64,000 bases of DNA from Armatimonadetes bacterium 55-13 (GTDB lineage Bacteria; Armatimonadota; Fimbriimonadia; Fimbriimonadales; Fimbriimonadaceae): the NCBI GenBank assembly GCA_001898035.1, contig MKRX01000002.1, positions 111,619 through 175,618 on the forward strand, read 5' to 3'. Positions 33,340-42,332 of this stretch are shown one piece after another. The first letter of the stretch is position 1; each line of letters starts with the position of its first letter. The notes beneath the pieces are model-generated. The model was not told the origin of the DNA, ran no database searches, and was given only the letters and a program-made list of their open reading frames with translations. A program made the translations under genes and the position numbers.

Positions 33340-34161
33340 TTACTGACCGACGGCCAGGAAGACGAATCCGGTGATCTTCGCGCCCTTGGCCTCTTCCGCC
33401 AAGTACTGGGCTACGGTCTTGCTCGGATCGATGTAGAAAGGCTGCTCCAAAAGAACGACCTTCTTCACGAATTCCTTGTTGACGCGGCCCTGAGCGATGT
33501 TTCGAGCAATCTTTTCATCCTTGCCCTCTTCAATCGCGCGCTTGGTCTCAAGCTCAAGCTCGGATTCCAGCTTCTCTTGAGAGAGTTGATCCTTCGAAAC
33601 CACTTCCGGCGGGAACGCGGCGGCATGGACGGCGACCTTTCGGACGGCCTCGGTACCGGCATTATCACCCTCAGAGGTGATCGCAGTTCCTACGGTCTTG
33701 TTGTGGTGAACGTAGGATACGATCGGGGAATCGCTCTTGATCAGAACGGCCTTGGTGATCTGAACGTTCTCGCGGAACTTGGCGATGATGTTGTCGGCCA
33801 GTTCCTTGAACTTCGGATCGTCCATCGGGTTACCCTCAGGAGCGCCATTCGCCAGAACGTAGTCGGCGACTTCCTGAGCCATTCGGACGAACTCTTCGTT
33901 GTTGGAAACGAAGTCGGTCTCCGACTCAACCACCGCGCCCGCAAGGGTCTTGCCATCCGGCGAAGTCGCGAATGCGACAACACCAGCGCTGGTTGCGCGG
34001 CCCGCCTTCTTGCCTGCAGCGGCCTTGCCCTTCTCGCGAAGGATTTCCTTAGCTCGCTCGTAATCGCCGCCTGCCTCTTCAAGAGCGGCTTTGCACTCCA
34101 TCATCGGGGCGTCCGTCTCCTCTCGGAGTCGCTTAACGTCGGCTGCTGTATAACCTGCCAT
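33340..34161 (-). CDS. tsf: Translation elongation factor Ts
   Basis: A 273-residue EF-Ts, the guanine nucleotide exchange factor that recharges EF-Tu. The N-terminal UBA-like domain reads AADVKRLREETDAPMMECKAALEEAGGDYERA and the core starts VVESETDFVSNNEEFVRMA, containing the TDFV contact with EF-Tu. Length is normal for bacteria with both core subdomains. It follows rpsB by 93 bp with a hairpin in the gap, and a strong terminator closes the operon. Confidence 0.97.
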   Translation of the reverse strand: MAGYTAADVKRLREETDAPMMECKAALEEAGGDYERAKEILREKGKAAAGKKAGRATSAGVVAFATSPDGKTLAGAVVESETDFVSNNEEFVRMAQEVADYVLANGAPEGNPMDDPKFKELADNIIAKFRENVQITKAVLIKSDSPIVSYVHHNKTVGTAITSEGDNAGTEAVRKVAVHAAAFPPEVVSKDQLSQEKLESELELETKRAIEEGKDEKIARNIAQGRVNKEFVKKVVLLEQPFYIDPSKTVAQYLAEEAKGAKITGFVFLAVGQ

Positions 34162-34210
34162 TTTTCTTTTAAACCTTTCCTTGTGAAATCCTATTTGACG
34201 TAGGATTGTT

Positions 34211-34240
34211 AGCGCCCGGTTAAAGTAGAGACTGGGCGCT
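34211..34240 (-). promoter_or_regulatory. Hairpin between rpsB and tsf
   Basis: AGCGCCC (34211-34217) pairs with GGGCGCT (34234-34240) over a 16-nt loop, with no T-tract on the minus strand. A similar intergenic stem can act as a partial terminator or RNase site that sets the S2/EF-Ts ratio. This role is inferred. Confidence 0.5.
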
Positions 34241-34254
34241 TTCAGACTTCTGAA

Positions 34255-35070
34255 TTAGACGGTGACTTCTTCGTCTTCGCCGAAGGCGCGGAGAAGCTCT
34301 TCTTCAACGGCACCAAACTGTACGCCACCCTGTGCGTCTTCATCCAAGTCGGCGTTATCCATGATCGTGCCTTCCGTCAGCGCTTCGTCCAGCGGGCGAG
34401 CCTCAAGGATCGTCTCGCAGACCTTGGTCGTGACCAGCTTGATCGCGCGGATCGCGTCGTCGTTGCCCGGAATGACCACGTCGACCAGATCCGGGTCGCA
34501 GTTGGTGTCAACGATGGCGACGATCGGAATACCAAGCTTTCGAGCTTCGGCCACGGCGATCGATTCCTTGTTGAGGTCCACGACGAACATACAAGCCGGG
34601 AGCTGGTTCATGTTGCGGATGCCTTCCAGGAACCGGTTCAGCTCGTCTCGCTCTTCGCGTCGCTTCAAACCTTCTTTCTTGGTCAGTCGCTCGAAGTAGC
34701 CGTCGGCTTCCATTCGGTCGAGTTCCTTCAGTCGGTTAATTCGAAGGGAAATCGTCTTCCAGTTGGTAAGGGTGCCGCCGAGCCATCGCTCGCTAACCCA
34801 ATACTGACCCGACTTCTGTGCGGCTTCCTTAACGGCGGCCTGAGCCTGCTTCTTGGTGCCGACGAACAGAATCGTTCCGCCATCTTCGACGATCTTCTTG
34901 ATGTAGTTAAGAGCGTCTTCGAAAAGCTTGATCGTCTGGTGAAGATCGATGATGTAGATGCCGTTGCGCGCGCCATAGATGAATCGCTTCATCTTCGGAT
35001 TCCAACGACGAGTTTGGTGGCCGAAGTGAACACCGGCCTCCAGCAGCTCTTTCATGCTGAGCTGGACCAT
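34255..35070 (-). CDS. rpsB: 30S ribosomal protein S2
   Basis: A 271-residue S2 protein: [38 protein letters not shown] at the start, then [36 protein letters not shown], and [37 protein letters not shown], all standard. A C-terminal acidic tail ([28 protein letters not shown]) extends beyond the core, as in many S2 proteins. It is first in the rpsB-tsf operon. The start is preceded by AGGTTTATT and a better GGAGG a little further up (AACCTGGAGG). Confidence 0.97.
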   Translation of the reverse strand: MVQLSMKELLEAGVHFGHQTRRWNPKMKRFIYGARNGIYIIDLHQTIKLFEDALNYIKKIVEDGGTILFVGTKKQAQAAVKEAAQKSGQYWVSERWLGGTLTNWKTISLRINRLKELDRMEADGYFERLTKKEGLKRREERDELNRFLEGIRNMNQLPACMFVVDLNKESIAVAEARKLGIPIVAIVDTNCDPDLVDVVIPGNDDAIRAIKLVTTKVCETILEARPLDEALTEGTIMDNADLDEDAQGGVQFGAVEEELLRAFGEDEEVTV

Positions 35071-35344
35071 AATAAACCTCCAGGTTTGCCTCCGAGCGGG
35101 TTAGATTTTTGCGCTGACAACCCACATGGGGACCTGGCCGCGCAACCACACTCGTGCGAGATAAACTCGATTTTACCTAGTTTCGGATTTAAGGTGGGTA
35201 TAAGGGGGAAGAAGATTCGAGTAACTTTTGCGACTTGACCCGTCTACCTTTCACAGGGTCGAGTGACGTGATCCCCTCTGGCTCAATTCTTGAGCCTTTG
35301 GTAGAATGTCAGGATTAGGGAAGGACTCGGCCCTGGGAGCAACT
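35071..35344. other. Divergent intergenic region between rpsB and the zinc-ribbon/TPR gene
   Basis: This 274-bp gap must hold promoters for both directions. Leftward, TTATAC and TAAAAT are possible -10 elements but no good -35 pairs with them. An S2 autoregulatory leader could lie in the first 120 bp upstream of rpsB, though I cannot fold it with confidence. Near the rightward gene CTCAATTCTTGAG is a short inverted repeat, and GGGAG (35335-35339) is the ribosome-binding site for ATG 35345. Confidence 0.45.
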
Positions 35345-36631
35345 ATGGTTTCCTGTAAGCAGTGCAACACACTGAACAGCCTCGATAGCACTTTTTGCAA
35401 GAAGTGCGGCGGCTCACTCGCACAAGAAGATATTGCGGAAGCAACCGAAAAGCTGACCGCCATGATCGCCGATGGTAACAAACTGTTTGCCGATGGGCGA
35501 ACCGACGAAGCGATGATGGTCGCCGAAACCGCGGTCAACAATAACCCATCGTCGGCCGCCGCGGTGTCTCTCAAGGGCATGTGCCACGAGCGAAAGGGCC
35601 AGATTGCCGAAGCGCTTGAGTGCTTCGAAAGGGTCGTCGCTCTCAATCCAGACTCAATGTTGGACAAGATCAAGGTCAACGATCTTCGAAATCTGATGGT
35701 TGCCGATAAGCTGGAAGTTCCCCGCACGGATCGACGCGTTCCCATCGTCGCCGCCGTAGCCGCGTCCGTTCTGGTCATCGCGGGTGGCGCTATCGCTGCC
35801 AAGGCCATGAGCAAACCTCAAGCTCCCCAGCTTGTTGCGTCCAGTTCTGGTTCCGCCAATGAGGCGATGCGGTACGGCGATATCCTGGGAGCGACCCAAA
35901 ATCAGCCTCAGACGCCCCAAAACCAGGTCCCATCGCAACCGAATAATGTCCAGCAGGACCCAACGGTGCCTCCAGCGATAACGAATCAAAACTCCCCAGG
36001 AAATACGACCCCTCGAAGAGATATCAATCTCCCCGAGTGGGGAAGAAATGACAATCGACTTCCGGGGCCAAATGAAGGCGCCGTCTATGGCGGAAATACC
36101 CCTATCATTCTCAAACCGGAGGGGAACATTGGTGGTCCAGCCACCAATCCAAATCCGCCCAAAGAGAATACGACGGAACCCGATGGAGGAAACGACCCCG
36201 CGCCCACCCCATTAGGCAACGGCAAATCCGGTGACCCAGTAAAGTCAGCCAGCGAACCCAAAGACGATCCCGGCATCATTGAAATCTCGGTCGCTCGAGG
36301 CGGCAGCAAGCCTTCCCGAAACAGTGGGTCGGTTTCGCCAAACGGACGCGAAGCCTTGATGCAGGCCGCGCGTAGCCAGTACCAAACGAAGAACTACGCC
36401 GCCGCCGCGAGCACCTATGAAAGGGCGCTTCGAGAAGGTGGAGACCCCGCAACGATCAACCAAAGTCTTGGTCGTTGCTATGAGAACCTCGGCCGAAATA
36501 GCGATGCCATCATGGCCTATCAGCGCGCCGCCAACGCCATCGAACAGGCCCTTGCTGCTGGTGGAGACAAGGCTTCCCTGCAAAGCAAACTCGATAGTTG
36601 CCGACAGGCAATCAAGGTTCTGGGCGGTTAA
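35345..36631 (+). CDS. Zinc-ribbon, membrane-anchored TPR protein
   Basis: A 428-residue protein from ATG 35345, chosen for its Shine-Dalgarno GGGAG and because the zinc ribbon starts there; an ATG at 35306 adds 13 unremarkable residues. Residues 4-21 form a ribbon (CKQC...CKKC). Two TPR units follow (about 35-100), then a membrane helix (VPIVAAVAASVLVIAGGAIAA, about 130-150). A long Pro/Asn/Gln-rich linker comes next, and the last 90 residues are TPR again (ALMQAARSQYQTKNYAAAASTYERAL, then LGRCYENLGRNSDAIMAYQRA). The ribbon and first TPRs are probably cytoplasmic and the second set outside. It probably assembles or senses a complex; function unknown. Confidence 0.72.
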   Translation: MVSCKQCNTLNSLDSTFCKKCGGSLAQEDIAEATEKLTAMIADGNKLFADGRTDEAMMVAETAVNNNPSSAAAVSLKGMCHERKGQIAEALECFERVVALNPDSMLDKIKVNDLRNLMVADKLEVPRTDRRVPIVAAVAASVLVIAGGAIAAKAMSKPQAPQLVASSSGSANEAMRYGDILGATQNQPQTPQNQVPSQPNNVQQDPTVPPAITNQNSPGNTTPRRDINLPEWGRNDNRLPGPNEGAVYGGNTPIILKPEGNIGGPATNPNPPKENTTEPDGGNDPAPTPLGNGKSGDPVKSASEPKDDPGIIEISVARGGSKPSRNSGSVSPNGREALMQAARSQYQTKNYAAAASTYERALREGGDPATINQSLGRCYENLGRNSDAIMAYQRAANAIEQALAAGGDKASLQSKLDSCRQAIKVLGG

Positions 36632-38269
36632 TTGCGACTGCGAAGAGTCCTTCCCGTTTTGGTCGCCGCCGCCATTGCTTCGGCGGCCAACGCGCTTTCC
36701 GGCGTCCTCATCGTTCAGGAGATGGTGCCCAATGATGAACTGGGCGATCCCAACATCGCCGTCACAAACATGCTGGCCGGGCAGTTTGAAAAGGAGGGAA
36801 TTCTCGCCCCCGTGGCCTGGAGCAATGCCGATCCCATTTTTCGTGCCGCCATCAATGAAGGCATTGTAAAAAAGCCGAGCGAAGTCCCAAGCATTGCGGC
36901 CGCATCGGACGTGGCCAAAAAACTCAAACTCGAATACGTCATCTTCATTCGGACCTACCAGCGCGGCGGCAATGTTCTGGGGCGCATTCAGTTATTCAAG
37001 AACGGCAAACTCGTTTGGAAGGACCCGGAGAAGGCCACTGAAGTCTTGAAGTCGGACCAAGATATAAAGCCGACTGTCACCAAGGACAAAAAGGGAAACG
37101 TCACCAAAGTCTTTAAGCCCGAAACGACGAAACTTGAAGACCGGATGATCGCCATCAATGGCCCCGATGGATTGATGCTGGACGACTGTGCCGCGTCCCT
37201 CATTCGAACCTGGACCGAATTTCTCAAGACCGGCCCGCTGAAAGGACAGACCTTTAGCCCTCGCATCAATACCCCCAATGCCTCGCCTGGGCTACAGCCG
37301 GATGTCCCCTCAGAAGCCACGACGATCAAAGCGCCTCAAGTCGACAACAAGCAACTTCTCCAGGACCTTGACGTTTTGATTAAGTCGGGACAGGGAATAC
37401 AAGCTGTACTGATTCTTCGCGACGCGGTCGATGTCGCTCCCCAAGATCTAGAGCGACGAATGGCTCTTGTCCGAACGTTACTTCTGGTCGGCGAACCGGA
37501 ACTGGCTGCCAAGGAAGCGCGCCGTGCCGCCGAACTACTGCCTGACAAAGTCGAACTGCGCGCCATGGCTGCCCGCGCTTGGATGCAGGCGGGTCGAGAG
37601 GACGAGGCTATGGCAGATCTCAACGAGGCTGTTGCACGCGACCCCAATAGTCGCGAGACCCGAATGCTTCTCGCGGAGGTGAACTTGGCTAAAGGGCGAC
37701 CACAGCAGGCTCTGGAGCATCTCGATGCCCTCATTAAAGACAAACCCACCGCAGATGCATGGTTCCGTCATGCCCTCTGCAATGCGCTCCTCGGTCAAAA
37801 AGACGCCGTCCTTGCCGATCTCGCCAAAGCGACCGAACTGGGCTTGGCAACCGCGCCCCAAGACGCCGCCGCCAGGTACACCGACGTCGTTGAGGTTTTG
37901 GACCGTAAGGTCACCGTACTTGGAAACGATTTAAGAACGCTTCATCAGCGCGCAAGAGTGCGAAGAACTGATCCAGAAGTCAAACAAATAGCCGATGATC
38001 TAAAGGCAGTCGTCAATGCTTGCCTTGCGATGGTCTCGAACGTTCAAGCCCCAAGAATTCACCAGTCTTCTCATGAAAGACGGATTCTGGCCCTTAACTT
38101 GCTTATCCAATCCCTGACTGATCTGAGTGGCTTCATCGCCACGAACGACGAGGATGCCCTCGCCGAAGCTCAGATCAACCTTGGTGAAGCGCTAAAGCAT
38201 TATGCTAACGCGCAATCTGCCTTCAAGGAAGAGATTGGAGGTACAGCAAAAAGTGTCGGAACAGAGTGA
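36632..38269 (+). CDS. Exported TPR-containing protein
   Basis: A 545-residue protein starting at a TTG directly after the previous stop. The signal peptide (VLPVLVAAAIASAANA) is followed by a domain of about 210 residues that resembles periplasmic nucleotide-fold or TolB-N-like proteins (VLIVQEMVPNDELGDPNIAVTNMLAGQF, LKLEYVIFIRTYQRGGNVLGRI). From residue 230 on there are TPR units: LIKSGQGIQAVLILRDAVDVAPQD, ELAAKEARRAAELLPDKVELRA, EDEAMADLNEAVARDPNS, RPQQALEHLDALIKDKP. It shares an operon with the zinc-ribbon/TPR protein and the PilZ protein and overlaps the latter by 17 bp. Confidence 0.68.
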   Translation: MRLRRVLPVLVAAAIASAANALSGVLIVQEMVPNDELGDPNIAVTNMLAGQFEKEGILAPVAWSNADPIFRAAINEGIVKKPSEVPSIAAASDVAKKLKLEYVIFIRTYQRGGNVLGRIQLFKNGKLVWKDPEKATEVLKSDQDIKPTVTKDKKGNVTKVFKPETTKLEDRMIAINGPDGLMLDDCAASLIRTWTEFLKTGPLKGQTFSPRINTPNASPGLQPDVPSEATTIKAPQVDNKQLLQDLDVLIKSGQGIQAVLILRDAVDVAPQDLERRMALVRTLLLVGEPELAAKEARRAAELLPDKVELRAMAARAWMQAGREDEAMADLNEAVARDPNSRETRMLLAEVNLAKGRPQQALEHLDALIKDKPTADAWFRHALCNALLGQKDAVLADLAKATELGLATAPQDAAARYTDVVEVLDRKVTVLGNDLRTLHQRARVRRTDPEVKQIADDLKAVVNACLAMVSNVQAPRIHQSSHERRILALNLLIQSLTDLSGFIATNDEDALAEAQINLGEALKHYANAQSAFKEEIGGTAKSVGTE

Positions 38270-38888
38270 TTTCATCCTAAGAACGGCGGGCCTTTTCGCC
38301 GGATCGACCCTTGGCGGCTTCGGACTCATGAAACTCTTTACTCGAAAGAAACCACCCGTACCGGAGATCAATGCCGTATTGAGAATCGTCACTTCGGGAG
38401 CCGCGTACCGCTCGCATTTCGTGGGCGTAACCCCTGAAGGATGGACCTTTACGCCCCCTCTCCAGCGGGACAACTACGTCCCTCTCAAAGTAGGGGAGCC
38501 AATGATCGTCGAAACGGTAATGGCGGGGGGCGTCATGATCTTTCAGACCTTTCTGAAGGCCCGACATGAGCGTCCTTCCATCCTCGTGGCGGCTGTACCC
38601 AAAACTTGGCGATTGGAGGACCGACGAGATGCTCTCCGGATAGGCGAAGTCGGACACCTCCAAACCAAGCTCGATGGGGATCGGGTCGGCCTCATCGATA
38701 TCTCGGCTTGTGGCGCCCGGATAAGGTCGCAAGCCGCTCGAACCCCCGGTGATCGAGTCAAGCTCGAAATAGCCGGAATGGCCGAAGCCATCTATGCCTG
38801 GGTCCTGGACACGACGCGTAAAGGCGATCGCTACGTCGTGCGATTGCGGTTCGAAGAAGCCGCAGATCTCCAGGGGCTGATGGCCTAA
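38253..38888 (+). CDS. PilZ-domain protein
   Basis: A 211-residue protein starting at GTG 38253 (GGAGG at 38237-38241, 11 bp upstream); an ATG at 38202 would overlap the TPR gene further. A short hydrophobic stretch (AGLFAGSTLGGFGLMKLF) lies near the start, then a beta-rich YcgR-N/PilZN-like segment to about residue 105. The PilZ domain proper follows: WRLEDRRDALRIGEV (the RxxxR switch) and LIDISACGARIRS (the D-x-S-x-x-G motif). Both halves of the c-di-GMP signature are present, so it probably binds c-di-GMP. It ends the three-gene TPR operon and may make that system respond to c-di-GMP. Confidence 0.8.
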   Translation: MSEQSDFILRTAGLFAGSTLGGFGLMKLFTRKKPPVPEINAVLRIVTSGAAYRSHFVGVTPEGWTFTPPLQRDNYVPLKVGEPMIVETVMAGGVMIFQTFLKARHERPSILVAAVPKTWRLEDRRDALRIGEVGHLQTKLDGDRVGLIDISACGARIRSQAARTPGDRVKLEIAGMAEAIYAWVLDTTRKGDRYVVRLRFEEAADLQGLMA

Positions 38889-38923
38889 AAAAAGGAAAGG
38901 GCCCCTGAGGGAAGGGGCCCTTT
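38887..38923 (-). terminator. Bidirectional terminator between the PilZ and metalloprotease genes
   Basis: AAAGGGCCCC (38896-38905) pairs with GGGGCCCTTT (38914-38923). Read leftward the stem is followed by CCTTTTTTTAGG. Read rightward it ends in TTTG only. It lies 2 bp past the PilZ stop and about 150 bp after the leftward metalloprotease gene. Confidence 0.8.
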
Positions 38924-39076
38924 GTGGTGGTTCTGGAGAAGAGGGGAAGTCTTCTACCAGAGGGAAGGAGGATATGCGTCAATTATCGAGACGTTTACTC
39001 CCAGGTCAGAGTTTCCGAGAATAGGTCGAATGGCGGATTTGTGCAAGTTATGCGCAAGAAAGTCGAAGGTTTCCGC

Positions 39077-40393
39077 CTAACCACGCTTGTCCTCATAGGT
39101 TGCCTGATTGCCGTCGCCGTCCACAACCGTGATTCGATAGTTGCCCTTGCCTCCGATTCTATTTCGCAACCAATTAAGGGACCAAGAGGCTTGCTTGGGC
39201 GCATCCTTTTCCATAAATTGCCGCCAAACTGCGGGCAGGCTATCGCTCTCCGCGCCAATCACTCGAATTCCCTGCGATGCCGTAAAGATAACCTTGTCGC
39301 CATCGACCCGTATTCTAGGCCCGGGCGTATCCTTGGTGTCCGTTCGATCAGGCTGAAACCACTTGCTCCAATTCAACCGAGCCGCAAAGTGAGGATCCCA
39401 ATATGCCATCTCAGTCGGCCCAAATTGCATCGGCTCGGCATGGTGCTTGCTAGGCGGTTCGACGATGACGAACCGCCGATTAAAGAAGTCGAACCCACGC
39501 GACATAATGCCGTATCGATCAGCAGTATGGGGCAATCCGAACGTGTGCCCCAATTCGTGCAAAAACGCGCCGTAAGCCGTCGAAACGTTGGCCCAAACGG
39601 TACTCCGCCCCGCGCTGTCCTCAAACCGTGAACCTGACTCGATCACGGTCCCGTCGGCCCAGACCTTCGGCAATTCACCTAATGTGGCGGGCCAGTAGTC
39701 CATGCTCCCTGCTCCGAAACAAGCCAAAGCGCCACCGCCCAAAGCGAAGTGCGAAAGGTTCTTCTTCGTCGCAGGATCGAATGAAGTGGCCGAGAGCAAT
39801 GCCGCCCACTTGGTCGTCGCTTCCGGTAGCTGGGTCTTGATCGTATCGTAAGCCAGCGACCAAATCTGCCCGTCTTCCATCGCATGAAGCTCAGCCGTTG
39901 TCTTGGGAAGCCGGACCTGCCTCACTTTGACCATACCTTTGCCGTCAAAATCCAATGAAAAGGTCTTGCGGCCATAACCTGCATCGTTCATCGCCTCGGC
40001 GGAAAAGGACTGCATCATCTTCAAAGCAAGGTCGAACTTCTCAAACTTTTTCTGATCGCGACCGGGAAAAGTGGTGTAGTACGAACCGTCGCCATCTTTG
40101 GAAACTAACCAAATCGGTTCGACACGGTACTTGGTCGTGGCTGGTTTATAAGCCAACTTGATCGCGCCCACCGAGGATCCGGCAAGGAGTTTGACATCGT
40201 TTTTCCCCGGCTTTAGTTCGACTAGCGCGCGATACTTTCCATCGACGACTGGAAATTCCAATCCGTTGACCTTAATGGTCGAGCCCGAGGCCGAACCTTT
40301 GAGAAGAACGAGAGGATAACGAATTTCCGTCCCATCGGAGATGTTATCGACGGAGATAGCTGGCGCCGCAAGCGCGAGAAGAGCCGCAAACAT
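39077..40393 (-). CDS. Exported zinc metalloprotease-like protein (HExxHxxxxxH)
   Basis: A 438-residue exported protein (signal MFAALLALAAPAIS). The catalytic motif HELGHTFGLPH at about residue 280 gives three zinc ligands in the HExxHxxGxxH metzincin-type arrangement, followed by ADRYGIMSRG whose Met could be the Met-turn. An N-terminal Ig-like domain (ISDGTEIRYPLVLLKGSASGS) precedes it. The surrounding sequence resembles the PF12044-type putative peptidases known from fungi and scattered bacteria. A C-terminal domain (about 360-438) is of unknown type. It is 17 bp downstream of ubiA, so the two probably share a transcript. Confidence 0.75.
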   Translation of the reverse strand: MFAALLALAAPAISVDNISDGTEIRYPLVLLKGSASGSTIKVNGLEFPVVDGKYRALVELKPGKNDVKLLAGSSVGAIKLAYKPATTKYRVEPIWLVSKDGDGSYYTTFPGRDQKKFEKFDLALKMMQSFSAEAMNDAGYGRKTFSLDFDGKGMVKVRQVRLPKTTAELHAMEDGQIWSLAYDTIKTQLPEATTKWAALLSATSFDPATKKNLSHFALGGGALACFGAGSMDYWPATLGELPKVWADGTVIESGSRFEDSAGRSTVWANVSTAYGAFLHELGHTFGLPHTADRYGIMSRGFDFFNRRFVIVEPPSKHHAEPMQFGPTEMAYWDPHFAARLNWSKWFQPDRTDTKDTPGPRIRVDGDKVIFTASQGIRVIGAESDSLPAVWRQFMEKDAPKQASWSLNWLRNRIGGKGNYRITVVDGDGNQATYEDKRG

Positions 40394-40410
40394 CCCTCAA
40401 GGATGACCAA

Positions 40411-41301
40411 TCAGCGAATCAGAATGTCGATCAAAGCGAAAACAAACACCCCGATCGATACAAATCCATTGAGCGTGAAGAACGCTAGGTTCACGCGACT
40501 CAAGTCGTCGGGCTTCACCAGGCTCTGTTCGTAGATCAAAAGTGCAGCGGCAAAGGCGACTCCTCCGTAGTAAACGGGACCCGCGTGAACAAGGTAGCCA
40601 CCCAATGCCAAGAGCCCAACCGCTAACAAATGGCAAACTCGGCTCAATCGCAGTGCCCCAACCTTGCCAATCGTCTCCGGCATTGACCTCAGCCCATTCT
40701 CTCGGTCGAAGTCCTCGTCCTGCAGGGCGTAGATCAGATCGAAGCCCGCTGTCCAAAACAGAACTCCAAACGTGATCGGGACGATCGCCCAGTGAAGGGT
40801 TCCCGTAGCTCCAATCCACGCCGCCGCCGGGGCAATTCCCAGTGAAAGACCTAGCACAAAATGACAAAGAGGCGTAAACCGCTTCGTCACCGAGTAAAAC
40901 AAAGTCGTCCCGAGGGCGATCGGGCTGAGATAGAAGGCCAGAGGATTCAGAAGAAACGCCGCCAAAAAGAAGATGAGGCAGCTTCCGTAAAAGAATATAG
41001 AAGACTGGCGAAGGGTCAGCAAGCCGGCTGGAATCGCGCGCATCTTGGTTCGCGGATTTCGAGCGTCAATTTCCCGATCGGCGATTCGATTCCAAGCCAT
41101 CGCCGCACTTCGGCAACTCACCATCGCCACTACGATAAGTAGAAACTTCTCGACACCCGGCCAAGCCGATCCGTGGAGGGTAAGTGAGCCCCACATCATG
41201 CCGATCATCGCGAAGGGAAGGGCGAAGATGGAGTGTTCGAACTTGATCATCTCCAGGTAGACCCGCAAGGCGGATGTACCTCGAGCGTGCGCGGTGGCCA
41301 T
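40411..41301 (-). CDS. UbiA-family prenyltransferase, probably menaquinone (futalosine) type
   Basis: A 296-residue membrane prenyltransferase with eight or nine hydrophobic helices. The two Mg-diphosphate motifs are NRIADREIDARNPRT (residues 71-85) and ALQDEDFDRENG in the second half. The pattern AMAWNRIADREID and the length match the 4-hydroxybenzoate polyprenyltransferase-like MqnP branch, which attaches the isoprenoid tail in the futalosine route to menaquinone; an UbiA in ubiquinone synthesis is less likely in this kind of organism. No other mqn gene is seen here. It starts with ATG and is followed by the metalloprotease gene. Confidence 0.87.
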   Translation of the reverse strand: MATAHARGTSALRVYLEMIKFEHSIFALPFAMIGMMWGSLTLHGSAWPGVEKFLLIVVAMVSCRSAAMAWNRIADREIDARNPRTKMRAIPAGLLTLRQSSIFFYGSCLIFFLAAFLLNPLAFYLSPIALGTTLFYSVTKRFTPLCHFVLGLSLGIAPAAAWIGATGTLHWAIVPITFGVLFWTAGFDLIYALQDEDFDRENGLRSMPETIGKVGALRLSRVCHLLAVGLLALGGYLVHAGPVYYGGVAFAAALLIYEQSLVKPDDLSRVNLAFFTLNGFVSIGVFVFALIDILIR

Positions 41302-41324
41302 CGGGGCTAGTTTACTTCGTTAAG

Positions 41325-41355
41325 GTCATCCCCGACCGGAAGAGCCGGGGATGAC
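41325..41355. repeat. Inverted repeat between ubiA and the deacetylase gene
   Basis: GTCATCCCCG (41325-41334) pairs with CGGGGATGAC (41346-41355). No T-tract follows on either strand. GTCATCCC-ended hairpins of this form are often dispersed intergenic repeats, so this could be one copy of a family. It could also act as a weak terminator for the gene upstream. Confidence 0.6.
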
Positions 41356-41363
41356 AAGGAGAA

Positions 41364-42119
41364 CTACCGAACTCCCGCCAGAGCTTCATGATGCTCGTAA
41401 TGCTCACTGGCGGCTTGCGTCAGGGTCGTAAAATGCGCACCCCGGTCGCGGAAGTACCGAATCGTTTTTTGCAGGTCCTCGACCGAGTCGTGATAGTCGC
41501 GTAGCCCCAGACAAATCACTCCACAATCTTTGTTCGCCTCAAAAAGTGGCTCTAGACTTGCGAAACCGGAGTCCAAATAGCCGTGTTGACCGTTATGGGT
41601 TGCTACGGGAATGTGCAGAACGCGATTGTTACCCTCCTTCTTCAGATCGCTTTTGTCGCTGTGGTAAGGCTCATGGGGTGCCCCATGCCAATCGACAAAC
41701 ATCTTGTAATCGGCATCGGGAATCACCGAACTGTCCACCACAATCCCAATCTCTTCGAGGTAGGGAATATCGCTGGGTAAGAGTGCAAAGGCGCCTGCTC
41801 GGAACGCAGTCACTTTGATCATGTGTGATTTCAGGGTGTCTTTTGCGAGCCAGATGATGTTGGCGCGCTCTTTCGGATCCTCCACGTAACCGCGCTCGTT
41901 CTCAAAATTCACCTTCATTCCCATTTCATGCCAACTGGGAATCTTGTGCACGAACTCGTGATAGTACAAATTCGTATTCGCGCTGGGGTCCTTGAGAGAA
42001 ACGTGTACAAGCCACGTCGCCGGTACAAATTCCGCCTCGAAAACCTTAATGTAATCAGGCGTGTAGCAACGATCGTGATGTGCACCTTCGCAATCTATCG
42101 TGAAAACAACATTGGGCAT
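41364..42119 (-). CDS. Polysaccharide deacetylase-like (NodB-fold) protein
   Basis: A 251-residue cytoplasmic-looking protein. The opening VFTIDCEGAHHDRCYTPDY carries the Asp-x-Glu variant of the NodB motif, PATWLVHVS is the second strand, WHEMGMKVNFENERGYVEDP replaces the usual HxxxH, and TAFRAGAFALLPSDIPYLEEIGI is the RxGxF arginine motif. WHGAPHEPYHSDKS and LHIPVATHNGQHG follow. The metal ligands differ from chitin deacetylases, so its substrate may not be an acetylated polymer. It starts with ATG and AAGGAG, with a 213-bp gap upstream holding the terminator of the next gene. Confidence 0.72.
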   Translation of the reverse strand: MPNVVFTIDCEGAHHDRCYTPDYIKVFEAEFVPATWLVHVSLKDPSANTNLYYHEFVHKIPSWHEMGMKVNFENERGYVEDPKERANIIWLAKDTLKSHMIKVTAFRAGAFALLPSDIPYLEEIGIVVDSSVIPDADYKMFVDWHGAPHEPYHSDKSDLKKEGNNRVLHIPVATHNGQHGYLDSGFASLEPLFEANKDCGVICLGLRDYHDSVEDLQKTIRYFRDRGAHFTTLTQAASEHYEHHEALAGVR

Positions 42120-42309
42120 GAGCCTGTTCTCCTTGTAAGTGGATTCATGACGTCGGCATGCGGAGCGTCATGGGGGTCGGAGCATTGTCGAGAAGTCGCG
42201 AGCAATTCGCGATTCTCGGTGTTCGGGAGGTTTGGTTTAAGTGTCAACCAGGATGCTCCGAGAAGCGATTTCACCCTGTCAGGGCAAATCCTCCTTAGTA
42301 GTGTAAACG

Positions 42310-42327
42310 AAAAAAACACCCTTGGTG
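42310..42327 (-). terminator. Weak intrinsic terminator of the GH65-like gene
   Basis: CACC (42317-42320) and GGTG (42324-42327) form a short stem that, read leftward, runs into a 7-base T-run (A-run 42310-42316 on +). The rest of the 213-bp gap has TCGCGA-n5-TCGCGA and ATGACG/CGTCAT inverted repeats. Confidence 0.5.
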
Positions 42328-42332
42328 GTTCT

